A DNA stretch of 64,000 nucleotides, taken from Pseudoalteromonas luteoviolacea H33-S (lineage in GTDB: Bacteria > Pseudomonadota > Gammaproteobacteria > Enterobacterales > Alteromonadaceae). Both the position numbers and the translations under genes were made by a program. Below the pieces are notes generated by a model that saw only the letters and a list, made by a program, of their open reading frames with translations, was not told the DNA's origin and did no database searches. The stretch spans positions 62,001 through 126,000 of the forward strand of contig NZ_AUXY01000104.1 of the NCBI RefSeq assembly GCF_001625695.1, in the 5' to 3' direction. Shown in pieces: positions 25,194 through 34,312 of this stretch (its first letter is position 1; each line of letters begins with the position of its first letter).

Positions 25194-25293
25194 TCACTGG
25201 CCTGTAGTAGTTCTTTCCATCTTTTTTTGAAAGGTTAGCGAGCAGTGTTCAGATAAGCAAGTGATTCACATAGTAACCCCTATATTTGCAAAT

Positions 25294-25324
25294 AAAAAAC
25301 CAGTGTATACCAGATACACTGGTT
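25294..25324 (-). terminator. Terminator of the PhoH-family gene
   Basis: An 11-bp perfect stem AACCAGTGTAT/ATACACTGGTT with a 5-base loop lies 20 bases past the stop codon; on the minus strand it ends in GGTTTTTTATT. Confidence 0.9.
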
Positions 25325-25343
25325 GATATTTATCGGCTAAATA

Positions 25344-26744
25344 TTACAAGTTTTCTTCAGCAAATGAGGCCAATCGACTTCTAACAACACCATTTAGGTT
25401 GATGGTCGCACTGCCTTCGAAGTCTTTAAATCGCTCCACGATATAAGTTAGTCCAGAAGTCACTGGTGTTAAGTAATTACTGTCTATTTGCGCCAAGTTG
25501 CCTGTACAGATAAGCTTGGTCCCCTCACCGCAACGCGTAATGATGGTTTTCAGCTGTGAAGCCGTTAAATTTTGGCTCTCATCTAAAATCACCACCGCGT
25601 TTTGAATGCTGCGACCGCGCATAAAGTTAACCGACTTAAACTGGATATTGGCCTTTTCCATAATGTAATTACGGCTAGATATTGGGCTTTCGTCATGCTT
25701 ATGCAGCACCTCCAGCGTATCAGTAATTGCAGCCAACCAAGGTGCCATTTTCTCTTCCTCGGTACCGGGCAAAAAGCCAATACTCTCTGCGATTTCAGGG
25801 GTATTTCGCGTCACGATCACCTTGTCATATATGCCCTTTTCTATGATCATTTCGAGGGCACTGGCCAATGCCAATAATGTTTTACCGCAACCGGCAGGAC
25901 CAGTTAATACCACCAGCTCAATGTTGGGGTCTAACAGTGCATCCAATGCCATCCCTTGATATACATTTTTGGGTTTAACGCCCCATGCCTGCTGATGCAG
26001 TAACCGTTCGACACTGATGTCTTTTAACGTCACATGTGATTCATCATACCCCACTACACGGGCCGCAAAGTGCTCGCCGCCATCTAGAAGATATTCGTTA
26101 TAAAATACCTCTGGCATCCGGGATTTAGGTACTTTGTGTAAACTGTACCTCCCTTGCTGCTCAGTTTGGCATTCTCCTACACTTGCCCAAAAGTCTCCCT
26201 CAAACTTGTTATATCCTGAGGTCAGTAAGTTAATATCATCAATGAGTTGATCTGTTCTGTAGTCTTCAACAAACTTCAACCCCACCCCTTTTGCTTTGAG
26301 GCGCATATTAATGTCTTTGGTTACCAAGGTTACTTTTTTTTCTGTGTATTGTTTTTGAAGTTGTAGCGCACAGTTGATAATACTGTGGTCGTTTTCATTG
26401 CCGGGCAGTCCAGAAATACTATCTGGATACAAATGGTCATTTACGATTATGAGCTTGCCACTGCTGGCAGGTTTGTTGGGATCACGCTGTACTTTTGGTA
26501 AATCAACGCCCTCTAGCATTTGCTCTGGAGTCGCATTGGTCAAAACATCATCCAAGCTTCTAATAGCAACTCTTGCATCGCGACTTACATCACGTTTTCT
26601 ATCCTTGATGTGGTCAAGTTCTTCTAACACAGTCATGGGGATCACAACATCATGTTCTTGGAAGGAAAGGTAAGCGAGGGGTTCGTGAAGTAAAACGTTG
26701 GTGTCTAGTACATAAATTTTCCGGTCGAGGTCATCTTTTCCCAT
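25344..26744 (-). CDS. PIN domain - PhoH ATPase fusion protein
   Basis: A 466-residue protein with an N-terminal PIN nuclease-like domain (residues 8-150; acidic D14 in VLDTNVLLHEP, EELD near 41, KDINMRLKA near 148) and a C-terminal PhoH ATPase (Walker A GPAGCGKT at 282-289, Walker B VILDESQN). Proteins of this PhoH2 type couple an RNA helicase-like ATPase to a PIN ribonuclease. The length is usual for proteobacterial members annotated as YlaK/PhoH. It is a single gene with a strong terminator. The cellular RNA substrate is unknown. Confidence 0.9.
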   Translation of the reverse strand: MGKDDLDRKIYVLDTNVLLHEPLAYLSFQEHDVVIPMTVLEELDHIKDRKRDVSRDARVAIRSLDDVLTNATPEQMLEGVDLPKVQRDPNKPASSGKLIIVNDHLYPDSISGLPGNENDHSIINCALQLQKQYTEKKVTLVTKDINMRLKAKGVGLKFVEDYRTDQLIDDINLLTSGYNKFEGDFWASVGECQTEQQGRYSLHKVPKSRMPEVFYNEYLLDGGEHFAARVVGYDESHVTLKDISVERLLHQQAWGVKPKNVYQGMALDALLDPNIELVVLTGPAGCGKTLLALASALEMIIEKGIYDKVIVTRNTPEIAESIGFLPGTEEEKMAPWLAAITDTLEVLHKHDESPISSRNYIMEKANIQFKSVNFMRGRSIQNAVVILDESQNLTASQLKTIITRCGEGTKLICTGNLAQIDSNYLTPVTSGLTYIVERFKDFEGSATINLNGVVRSRLASFAEENL

Positions 26745-27155
26745 AGTGCATTCCTATTCGTCTGCAATTTCTATGATTGAACTGTGTATTGCTCGCCACA
26801 CAACACATCGCTCTAACTTAATTTTAGTCTATTTGTCACAAAAGTCGTTTTCATGACAAAAAACCTTTTGCCAAAATGTCCCTAATTATTTCCACACTCC
26901 CCCTGTACCACTTTTTTTAATGATTCAATTCGTATATTTTATCTCCAATAACAGTGATGTTTGACTATGCTTAATAGCCACTATTGCACAATAAAAAACA
27001 ATCAACGGCGAGCAAACTACGAATATGAATCAGTTATCTTGTAAAACCCACGCAATACCACGCTGTAAGGCACATTTATTGTGTTTTTACAATCTTGAAC
27101 AAGGCTTTGCTTCTCGGTAACATAGCCGCCTTTTTTCTGCGAAGATGAGAAAACC
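26745..27155. other. 411-bp divergent intergenic region, PhoH-family gene / rapA
   Basis: This gap separates two divergent genes and must hold their promoters. It is AT-rich. No gene, RNA or strong palindrome is apparent. A TTGACT at about 26961 could be a -35 for rapA, but no good -10 stands at the right distance. Confidence 0.4.
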
Positions 27156-30053
27156 ATGAATTTTTCCTTAGGTCAGCGCTGGATAAGCGATACCGAATCA
27201 GATTTGGGTTTAGGGGCCATTGTCGCCTTAGAAGGTAGACAAGTAACCATTCTGTTTCCCGCCAGTGGAGAAAACCGCGTTTATTCTGTACAAGAAGCGC
27301 CGGTGACTCGAGTAGCATTTAATCCTGGGGATGTGATCCGCAGTGTTGAAGAATGGGAAATGCGTGTAGAGAGCATCGAAGAGCAAGGGGATCTGCTTTG
27401 CTATCATGGTGTTCGTCTAGACACAGAAGAAACCGTCAGCCTAAAAGAAACCTTTTTAGATCATTTCATTAAGTTTAATAAGCCACAAGACAGACTATTT
27501 GCAGGTCAAGTGGATAGGTTTGATCGCTATACATTGCGTTATCAAACATGGCAGCACCAATTTAACCGTCAACAATCTCATCTTAAAGGCCTTATCGGCC
27601 AACGTGCAAGCTTAATTCCACACCAGCTGTATATCGCTGATGAAGTGGGACAACGCTTTGCGCCACGTGTTTTGCTGTCTGATGAAGTCGGCTTGGGTAA
27701 AACCATTGAAGCCGGTATGATTTTGCATCAGCAGATCCTAACTGGTCGTGCTAGCCGTGTACTAATTGCGGTACCTGAAAGTTTACAACATCAGTGGTTA
27801 GTGGAGATGTTACGTCGTTTCAACTTACGTTTCTCTATCTTTGATGAAGAGCGTTGCGACGAAGCATTTGCAGACTCACCCAATGTGTTTGAAACCGAGC
27901 AATTGGTTTTGGTCAGTCTTGAATTTATCACTAAGAAACGCCGCTGGTTTGAGCAAGCAACGCTAGCAGATTGGGATCTGCTTGTCGTCGATGAAGCGCA
28001 CCACCTTACCGTAGAAAAAGATAAGCCAAGTACTGAATATCAGCGCATTGCTGAACTCAGCCAAGATATCCCAGGCCTCATCTTATTGACTGCAACACCT
28101 GATCAATTAGGCCATCGCAGCCACTTTGCTCGCCTGCAGTTATTAGATCCAGATAGATTCTATGACTATGACGCGTTTGTTGCAGAAGAAAGTAACTATA
28201 AAGAAATTGCTGATGCCGCGAATCAACTGCTGCAAGATGCACAGTTAGATGACAAAGCGATCGCGACCATAACTGAGCTTCTAAAAGAAACAGATATCTC
28301 AGAACTTCTTAAGCGCGTTGCTGCAAAAGAGCAAGAAGCGAAGCAAGAGCTATTAGGCATGTTACTTGACCGTCATGGTACAGGCCGTATCTTGTTCCGT
28401 AACAGCCGCAGTGGCATTGATGGCTATCCCGGTCGTAAAGTCCATGCGCACCCAGTTGACATGCCAAAGCAATATAAAACGGCAATGTCTGTGCTGGGTA
28501 GTATGGGCGGTATTCAAACAGCAGAGAAAAGCGCATTACGCGCCCTATTCCCTGAAAAAATCTTTCAGGAGTTTGAAGGTGAAAGTGCCAGCTGGACCCA
28601 GTTTGATCCACGCGTTAATTGGTTGATTGAAAAGCTAAAAGAGCTGAAGCACGAAAAAGTACTCTTGATCTGTGCCGAAGCACAAACAGCAATTAGCCTC
28701 GAGCAAACTTTACGCGAGCGCGAAGGCATTCGTTCAGCAGTCTTCCACGAAGGCATGTCAATCATTGAACGTGACCGCGCGGCCGCTTACTTTGCTGATG
28801 AATATGACAGTGCACAGGTATTGTTATGTTCTGAAATAGGCTCTGAAGGTCGTAACTTCCAGTTCTCACACCACCTAGTGTTGTTCGATCTGCCACTAAA
28901 TCCAGATTTGCTAGAGCAGCGTATCGGTCGACTTGACCGTATTGGTCAGCAACATGACGTGAATATTCACGTGCCTTACTTTGCCAATACCGCTCAAGAA
29001 GTGTTATTACGTTGGTACAACGAAGCGTTAGATGCATTTGAAACCACCAGCACAACTGGTCAATTGCTTTACAAAGAGTTCTCTGAAGATCTGCTGGAAT
29101 TTATCGCGGCGCATAACTGTGATGAGGAAGAGCTTGATCCATTACTTGAGCAAGTCGCCAAACAAAACAAAGTGCTGCGTGCAAAAATGGAGCAAGGTCG
29201 AGACAGATTACTTGAACTGCACTCAAGCGGCCAAGGCCGTGCAGAGCAAATCGTCACTGAGATCGAGAAACTCGATGATGATGTGATCTTGCCAGCTTAT
29301 ATGATTAATGTGTTTGATATTTTTGGTGTAAACCAAGAAGACAAAGGCGAGAATACCATTATTCTTAAGCCCACAGAGCACATGCTTAATCCGTCATTCC
29401 CATGTCTGAAAGACGATGGTATGACAGTAACATTTGACCGTTCAACTTCACTGTCGCAAGAAGATGCGCAATTCATCAGTTGGGATCACCCAATGGTTGA
29501 AGGCGTTATGGACATGATCTGTGATGATGACTTCGGCTGTGCATCCGTGGCGCTATTGAAAAACAACAAACTGCCTGTCGGCACTTTCTTTGTTGAGCTA
29601 ATCTACGTTGCCGAAACCTCTGCACCGAAGTCGCTGCAAGTGGGTCGCTTCTTACCGCCTACACCTATTCGTGTGTTGATGGACAAAGCAGGTAATAACT
29701 TGGCTGAGAATGTCGCATTTGATGCATTTAATCAGCAGCTGTCAGCAGTCGGCCGCCAAACTGCCAGCAAGCTAGCCAATGCCTTGCAATCAGGGATCCA
29801 CCCACTTATTGCCAAGGCGACGGATCTTGCCAACCAGCAACTAGACACATTGCAAAGTCAGGCTCAAGCAGATATGCAGACGCGCTTAGGCGAAGAGCAA
29901 ACTCGCCTAAGTGCACTCAAAGCGATTAATCCAAATATCCGTGATGAAGAAATTCAAGTGTTTGATAAGCAAAAAGCACAGCTCAATGAGCACATCTCTA
30001 AAGCACAGGTAAAACTGGATGCGATCCGTTTAATTGTCGTTGCTAACCAGTAA
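27156..30053 (+). CDS. rapA: RNA polymerase-associated ATPase RapA (HepA)
   Basis: The 965-residue Swi2/Snf2-type ATPase RapA recycles RNA polymerase from stalled or post-termination complexes. Residues 1-110 are the paired Tudor-like N-terminal domains (FSLGQRWISDTESDLGLG). The helicase core has DEVGLGKTIEAG (GLGKT from residue 179), DEAH at 279-282, and the late motif QRIGRLDRIGQ. Length matches E. coli RapA (968). In E. coli rluA is its immediate neighbour; here rluA lies 3.6 kb downstream with four genes inserted. A terminator follows the stop codon. Confidence 0.97.
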   Translation: MNFSLGQRWISDTESDLGLGAIVALEGRQVTILFPASGENRVYSVQEAPVTRVAFNPGDVIRSVEEWEMRVESIEEQGDLLCYHGVRLDTEETVSLKETFLDHFIKFNKPQDRLFAGQVDRFDRYTLRYQTWQHQFNRQQSHLKGLIGQRASLIPHQLYIADEVGQRFAPRVLLSDEVGLGKTIEAGMILHQQILTGRASRVLIAVPESLQHQWLVEMLRRFNLRFSIFDEERCDEAFADSPNVFETEQLVLVSLEFITKKRRWFEQATLADWDLLVVDEAHHLTVEKDKPSTEYQRIAELSQDIPGLILLTATPDQLGHRSHFARLQLLDPDRFYDYDAFVAEESNYKEIADAANQLLQDAQLDDKAIATITELLKETDISELLKRVAAKEQEAKQELLGMLLDRHGTGRILFRNSRSGIDGYPGRKVHAHPVDMPKQYKTAMSVLGSMGGIQTAEKSALRALFPEKIFQEFEGESASWTQFDPRVNWLIEKLKELKHEKVLLICAEAQTAISLEQTLREREGIRSAVFHEGMSIIERDRAAAYFADEYDSAQVLLCSEIGSEGRNFQFSHHLVLFDLPLNPDLLEQRIGRLDRIGQQHDVNIHVPYFANTAQEVLLRWYNEALDAFETTSTTGQLLYKEFSEDLLEFIAAHNCDEEELDPLLEQVAKQNKVLRAKMEQGRDRLLELHSSGQGRAEQIVTEIEKLDDDVILPAYMINVFDIFGVNQEDKGENTIILKPTEHMLNPSFPCLKDDGMTVTFDRSTSLSQEDAQFISWDHPMVEGVMDMICDDDFGCASVALLKNNKLPVGTFFVELIYVAETSAPKSLQVGRFLPPTPIRVLMDKAGNNLAENVAFDAFNQQLSAVGRQTASKLANALQSGIHPLIAKATDLANQQLDTLQSQAQADMQTRLGEEQTRLSALKAINPNIRDEEIQVFDKQKAQLNEHISKAQVKLDAIRLIVVANQ

Positions 30054-30064
30054 GTACTACTTCA

Positions 30065-30112
30065 AAAACAGGCAATAAATAGATATTTTATTGTCTGTTT
30101 TTATTCCACCAC
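30065..30112 (+). terminator. Terminator of rapA
   Basis: AAAACAGGCAATAAA pairs with TTTATTGTCTGTTTT (one G-U pair) around a 6-base loop, ending in a T-run. It begins 12 bases past the rapA stop. Its position argues against a start for the next gene at 30091. Confidence 0.85.
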
Positions 30113-30219
30113 CTTTATCCTATTTTACAATTATTAATTTCATATTATTTTCTGATTTCTTGTCAAGTTGGCTCCCCCTTGATAGCTTGGTTAAGATTCA
30201 AACAATCAAGGAAACGATA

Positions 30220-31707
30220 ATGAAAATAAAAAAAATAAACCTTCTTTTGATGCTGAATATCTTTTTATTAACGATAGTCTGCACAAAGCTATACGCTTCG
30301 AACACCCCTTCCCCACAAGGCAACTATTTTTTGATTGGTACTGACGTTGACCAAGTCTACAAATTGAGCTTCAAACCCAATAATCAAGTCATTGTAGCGG
30401 ATGACTTTAAAGTCCCTGCCCAGTGGTTGTGGCAGGCCCAACAACAGATCATGGTAAACTTTTCTCAGCCGCAAACCCGATATCAATTCCCTATGTCAGA
30501 AAATGAAACATATGTTCACCAATTGATAGGGCTGAGCTTTAGCACTAACACGCAAGAACCAAGTGAATACACACAGCATATGCAAGTTTGGCACAAAGAA
30601 GCGCAAATGGTTGTACAGACCTATACACTCTCTGACCAAGGGCTTTTAGTAAAACAGCGACAACTGAAAAAGTGGCAAACACAGCTGGTAAATACAACTT
30701 GGGAAATCGCTAATTTTGATGAAGTCACACATGCCGAAGTAGATTGGTTTAAAGCCAGTAGCTCAGCTTCAGTGACTTTTCATGAAGACGGTAAAGGCAC
30801 TGTCAATCATTGGGATAACACACAAAGTGACTTAACCTGGAAACTGACAGGTAAAAAACTTGTTCTTCACTATTACCGCAACGAACAGAACGTGAAATTA
30901 GTCATTCGCATAGTTGAGAATATTGATGATATTGGGCTGCGCTTTGTTGCAAAACAAGTAAATAAAAAATCCAAGCAAGCAAAGTGGCTCTCCGGCTTCA
31001 TGATTGAAAAACAGGATGTTGCACTCACTGACGAACAAATTATTGGCCAATGGCGCAAACCCAACGGACGCTTTCATGACTACTACCCAGATCAAATTGC
31101 AGTTGCAAGCGTTGCCAACACGGCCTCAAAATGGAAGCTCAACCACCTAAATCAACTTGTTAGAGAAAAACTAGAACATCCAGAGCAAGGGGTTGTACTT
31201 AATTGTCCTGATAATCGCTGTTATGTTAGCTGCGAATTCTTTTATGAACTGCTCGCTAAAAAAGGCAATACCCTCTACATTGCTTATCATTTTAACTCAG
31301 AGTTTTACCCGCAAGGCCCGTTAAAATTGCAAGGTAAATGGATAATAAAAGTAGAGTATGACGAAGCATTTGGCATCAATGATTTTTCTAGAAATATCTT
31401 TGCATCCACTGCAATGAACTTGGAGTACCAAGATCAAATCCACCCATATTTATTTCAGCGTTTACCAGACGAGAGTGGTAATTTAGTCAATAAAGTCATC
31501 ACACCGGAAGGGACTGGTACGTTCTCAGTAATAGAAGGTAAATTACACACAGTGATTAACCAACAAGAAAGCATTTTTGAGATAACGGAATTTGCGAGAG
31601 ATGGGCTTTCAGTCTGTCAATATCAGTCTGGGGAGCATTGTTCATTGGGTAAACAAGCAATATTTAAATTTGATCATGAGGCAGGACCATATCCTGCAAA
31701 TCAGTAA
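30220..31707 (+). CDS. Secreted protein of unknown function
   Basis: A 495-residue protein I do not recognise. ATG 30220 follows AAGGAAA and starts a clear signal sequence (KIKKINLLLMLNIFLLTIVC) with likely cleavage after LYAS, near residue 27. An upstream in-frame ATG at 30091 lies within the rapA terminator and is rejected. The mature part is rich in Gln, Trp and beta-type stretches, with a lipocalin-like pattern around residues 160-210 (TTWEIANFDE, then GKGTVNHWDNTQSDLTWKL). A similar pattern recurs near IGQWRKPNG. Two Cys pairs near residues 330-345 may form disulfides. Periplasmic or outer-surface location is inferred. Confidence 0.65.
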   Translation: MKIKKINLLLMLNIFLLTIVCTKLYASNTPSPQGNYFLIGTDVDQVYKLSFKPNNQVIVADDFKVPAQWLWQAQQQIMVNFSQPQTRYQFPMSENETYVHQLIGLSFSTNTQEPSEYTQHMQVWHKEAQMVVQTYTLSDQGLLVKQRQLKKWQTQLVNTTWEIANFDEVTHAEVDWFKASSSASVTFHEDGKGTVNHWDNTQSDLTWKLTGKKLVLHYYRNEQNVKLVIRIVENIDDIGLRFVAKQVNKKSKQAKWLSGFMIEKQDVALTDEQIIGQWRKPNGRFHDYYPDQIAVASVANTASKWKLNHLNQLVREKLEHPEQGVVLNCPDNRCYVSCEFFYELLAKKGNTLYIAYHFNSEFYPQGPLKLQGKWIIKVEYDEAFGINDFSRNIFASTAMNLEYQDQIHPYLFQRLPDESGNLVNKVITPEGTGTFSVIEGKLHTVINQQESIFEITEFARDGLSVCQYQSGEHCSLGKQAIFKFDHEAGPYPANQ

Positions 31708-31714
31708 CTGAATA

Positions 31715-31737
31715 GGGGCATGATCAGCCCCTTTTTT
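31715..31737 (+). terminator. Terminator between convergent genes
   Basis: GGGGC-ATGATCA-GCCCC followed by six T lies 7 bases past the stop codon of the secreted-protein gene. Its T-run overlaps the stop codon of the convergent SemiSWEET-like gene. Confidence 0.9.
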
Positions 31738-32023
31738 AACTTAGAACCACCATAGATATCATCGATTGCAATACTAAACACACTGCATTGGTGCAAATAA
31801 TGGCTGGACGTTTAAACCTCAAGCCATAGAGCAGCCAAAACATAAAGACCACGACATAACCCAATAAAAAGCTCATCGATAAAGTGCTATCACCTTGGCG
31901 ATTAAGTTCATTGAGTAATTGTCCAAGCAGTGCAAATGCGCCTATCCCCCCAAACAATACGCCAGCCATATCCCAGTGACGTTCACTACTCATTAAAAAG
32001 TGCGCCCAAGTCACTTTCAGCAT
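31736..32023 (-). CDS. SemiSWEET-like / PQ-loop small sugar transporter
   Basis: A 95-residue membrane protein with three hydrophobic segments (about 20-36, 48-68, 73-93). The stretch MFWLLYGLRFKRPAIICTN followed by a hydrophobic run matches the third helix of bacterial SemiSWEET proteins (W-L-x-Y-G...P-x-I-x-x-N). SemiSWEETs are half-size sugar carriers that work as dimers. The proline-glutamine pair of the first helix is not obvious here (LLGQLL instead). ATG 32023 has a GGGAGGG Shine-Dalgarno sequence; the longer frame to 32056 is less likely. It overlaps the HAD phosphatase gene by 7 bases. Confidence 0.7.
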   Translation of the reverse strand: MLKVTWAHFLMSSERHWDMAGVLFGGIGAFALLGQLLNELNRQGDSTLSMSFLLGYVVVFMFWLLYGLRFKRPAIICTNAVCLVLQSMISMVVLS

Positions 32024-32670
32024 GCTTCCCTCCCATGCAGCAGCTTTGCATTCCAATTTGTATAGTCATTTATCCTAGCTACAATGTTGGAATGTGATAG
32101 CTGGCAAAACCGCCCGACTACCACCACGTCACACCCGGCAGATAATGCTCCTTGTACGCCAGCATCTGAGTCTTCAAACACCACACATTCTCGACAGGGC
32201 AAGCCCAGCTTATTTGCAGCCGCGGTGAAAGGCTCTGGATCTGGTTTACCTTGTTGGACATCTTCCGCCCCGATTAAATGCGTGGGTATAGGTAGGTGAC
32301 ATGTTCTCATTCGCTCTACAGCATTATCACGATCCGCTGAAGTCGCTAACGCCCACGGTAAGTTCAACTGCTGTAAATAAGTAAGGAAGGCCTTTGCGCC
32401 AGCAATCTCTTTAACATACTTTGCAAATGTGGCCTCAGCGCCTTCTAAATGTTTAACTTCCTGGTGAAGATCCAAGTGTGGTAAGTATTGCTTTACATAA
32501 TCTTCGAAACGAACACCTCGGCCATCTCTTAATACTTGTTCAATATCGAGCTGATGCCTTTGGCACCAAGGCGCAATGGCTTTGGCAATCGCGGTATCAG
32601 AATCGACAAGTGTGCCATCCATATCAAAAATAGCACCTCGGTATTTAGACAAATTACAGTAATAATCCAT
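32017..32670 (-). CDS. HAD-superfamily phosphatase (sugar-phosphatase/phosphoglucomutase-like)
   Basis: A 217-residue HAD subfamily IA hydrolase. Motif I FDMDGTLVDSD (nucleophile Asp near residue 15), motif II Thr/Ser in ALATSADR, and motifs III/IV GKPDPEPF and VFEDSDAGVQGA are all present. Related enzymes include YqaB-type sugar phosphatases and beta-phosphoglucomutases. ATG 32670 has GGAGGG five bases upstream, better than the in-frame ATGs at 32694 or 32682. It overlaps the SemiSWEET-like gene and is divergent from a DeoR regulator, so the three may handle one sugar. Confidence 0.85.
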   Translation of the reverse strand: MDYYCNLSKYRGAIFDMDGTLVDSDTAIAKAIAPWCQRHQLDIEQVLRDGRGVRFEDYVKQYLPHLDLHQEVKHLEGAEATFAKYVKEIAGAKAFLTYLQQLNLPWALATSADRDNAVERMRTCHLPIPTHLIGAEDVQQGKPDPEPFTAAANKLGLPCRECVVFEDSDAGVQGALSAGCDVVVVGRFCQLSHSNIVARINDYTNWNAKLLHGREAC

Positions 32671-32700
32671 ATTTCCCTCCATCAAAACAGGCAAAAACGC

Positions 32701-32748
32701 GCAAATAAAAACTTAAAAACGCAAATAAATGCATGAACATGCAAATAA
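32701..32748. promoter_or_regulatory. Three GCAAATAA direct repeats at 20-bp spacing
   Basis: GCAAATAA begins at 32701, 32721 and 32741, exactly 20 bases apart, with a partial copy (GCAAAAAC) at 32691. They sit in the gap shared by the HAD phosphatase and DeoR genes. Evenly phased short direct repeats are a common operator form for DeoR-family repressors. Confidence 0.6.
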
Positions 32749-32809
32749 TACGCTTGCGATCCCCCTAAGATCAAGTAAAATTCGGCAAAAAAGCGCAGGA
32801 ACATGCATA

Positions 32810-33574
32810 ATGCTATTGGCGGAACGACATCAATTAATCTTAGAACAACTTAATCTGCATGGCAGGATCACATCTGTGGAGTTGGCTAAATCACTGGCTG
32901 TCAGTGAAGACACGATCAGGCGAGATCTCAACAAGCTAGGAGAGTTAAAACTGTTACACCGTGTTCATGGCGGTGCTTTGGTGATGCAAGAAGAGACACC
33001 TGATTATTTTGACAGATTAAATACACCCGATCCCTCAAAAAAGCGCTTTTTAGAACCCGCACTCAATATGCTTGAAGCAGGACAAACCATTGTTATTGAT
33101 TCTGGCGAGACGTGTCGTTACCTCGCACAAAACTTACCAGCCAACTTACCTTTAACCGTTGTCACCGGTTGCCCGCTGATTGTGCAAGATCTCATGCAGC
33201 AACCTCAGGTGCAGGTGATCCAAATTGGCGGCAAAATGTTTAAACCCGCCATGCGCACCGTTGGTCACAGTGCCATTGAAATGCTCAAACAGATCCGCTT
33301 TGATATCGTTTTTATGGGGATCTGCGCATTTCATGCCAAGCACGGTTTTTGCGTCAGTTACCTCGAAGAGGCTGAGGTATTGCGAGCCACCATTGAGCAA
33401 GCTGATCGCACCGTTTTAATGGGACCTCACGATAAACTAGATAAAACCAAAACCTACCAGATTGTGCCTGCGCATAAGATCAATCATGTGATCACCGATG
33501 AGGGCATACGACAAGATGTACAAAGCAGTATCCAAGCGCTTGGGATTGAACTAACCATTGTGCCAAGCAACTAG
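32810..33574 (+). CDS. DeoR-family transcriptional regulator
   Basis: A 254-residue regulator. The N-terminal helix-turn-helix shows the DeoR signature GRITSVELAKSLAVSEDTIR and RVHGGAL; the rest is the DeoR sensor domain with DSGETC near residue 102 and GICAFHAKHGFCV near residue 166. Family members bind phosphosugars. ATG 32810 gives the standard N-terminus (MLLAERHQLILEQL); a frame from 32729 adds an unrelated lead. Direct repeats upstream are candidate operators for autoregulation and for control of the divergent phosphatase and transporter. Confidence 0.9.
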   Translation: MLLAERHQLILEQLNLHGRITSVELAKSLAVSEDTIRRDLNKLGELKLLHRVHGGALVMQEETPDYFDRLNTPDPSKKRFLEPALNMLEAGQTIVIDSGETCRYLAQNLPANLPLTVVTGCPLIVQDLMQQPQVQVIQIGGKMFKPAMRTVGHSAIEMLKQIRFDIVFMGICAFHAKHGFCVSYLEEAEVLRATIEQADRTVLMGPHDKLDKTKTYQIVPAHKINHVITDEGIRQDVQSSIQALGIELTIVPSN

Positions 33575-33643
33575 GGTTTACTTGGCCTTTTGATCGTAGC
33601 CAGTTAGAATACGCCCGTTTTCGATCAAATTTGGAATTTTGCA

Positions 33644-34297
33644 GTGCTATTAAATTACAACCCACCAACCGATCCCTATCTAGGTCTCTTATATCAGGAC
33701 GATCATATGTTGGTGATCAACAAGCCAAGTGGTTTGTTGACAGTACCCGGCAAAGATCCAAAACATGCAGACAGCGTCATTAACCGCATCAATCGGGTAT
33801 TTCCAACTGCAAAAATCGTGCATCGCCTAGATATGGCGACATCAGGTATCTTATGCTTGGCCATGCACAAAGAGGCACATCGTTTTTTAAGTATTCAATT
33901 TCAAGACCGACTGACGAAGAAGCGCTATGTGGCACGTGTACATGGTCGACTGGAAAGTAAAACAGGCTCAGTTGATCTGCCACTCATTTGTGACTGGCCT
34001 AACCGCCCCAAGCAAAAAGTTTGTCATGAATCGGGTAAGCCATCACTAACCCATTACGAAGTACTTGAATATGAGCCAAACGCAACACGTGTTTCACTTA
34101 CGCCCATTACAGGTCGCTCTCACCAGCTAAGGGTACATATGCAATCACTGGGTCATGTTATTCTAGGTGATAGGCTATATGCGACTGGTGATGCCCTCAA
34201 AGCCGCAGAGCGTTTGCAGCTGCATGCACAAATGTTGGAGATCTGCCACCCTGTCAGTGGCGAGATGATGCAATTTAATGCGCCAGATCCTTTTTAG
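33644..34297 (+). CDS. rluA: Dual-specificity rRNA/tRNA pseudouridine synthase RluA
   Basis: A 217-residue pseudouridine synthase that modifies 23S rRNA U746 and tRNA U32 in E. coli. The catalytic Asp lies in HRLDMATSG near residue 63. The segments YQDDHMLVINKPSGLLTVPG, ICDWPNRPKQKVC and PITGRSHQLRVHM are almost the same as in E. coli RluA, and length matches (219). The start is GTG 33644. In E. coli rluA lies next to rapA, so this neighbourhood is partly conserved. Confidence 0.95.
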   Translation: MLLNYNPPTDPYLGLLYQDDHMLVINKPSGLLTVPGKDPKHADSVINRINRVFPTAKIVHRLDMATSGILCLAMHKEAHRFLSIQFQDRLTKKRYVARVHGRLESKTGSVDLPLICDWPNRPKQKVCHESGKPSLTHYEVLEYEPNATRVSLTPITGRSHQLRVHMQSLGHVILGDRLYATGDALKAAERLQLHAQMLEICHPVSGEMMQFNAPDPF

Positions 34298-34312
34298 GCT
34301 CTGGCACAATTC

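Noticed and set aside
30091..30219. Upstream ATG start for the secreted protein
   Set aside because: It lies within the rapA terminator hairpin and gives a non-signal lead; ATG 30220 has a Shine-Dalgarno sequence and a proper signal peptide.
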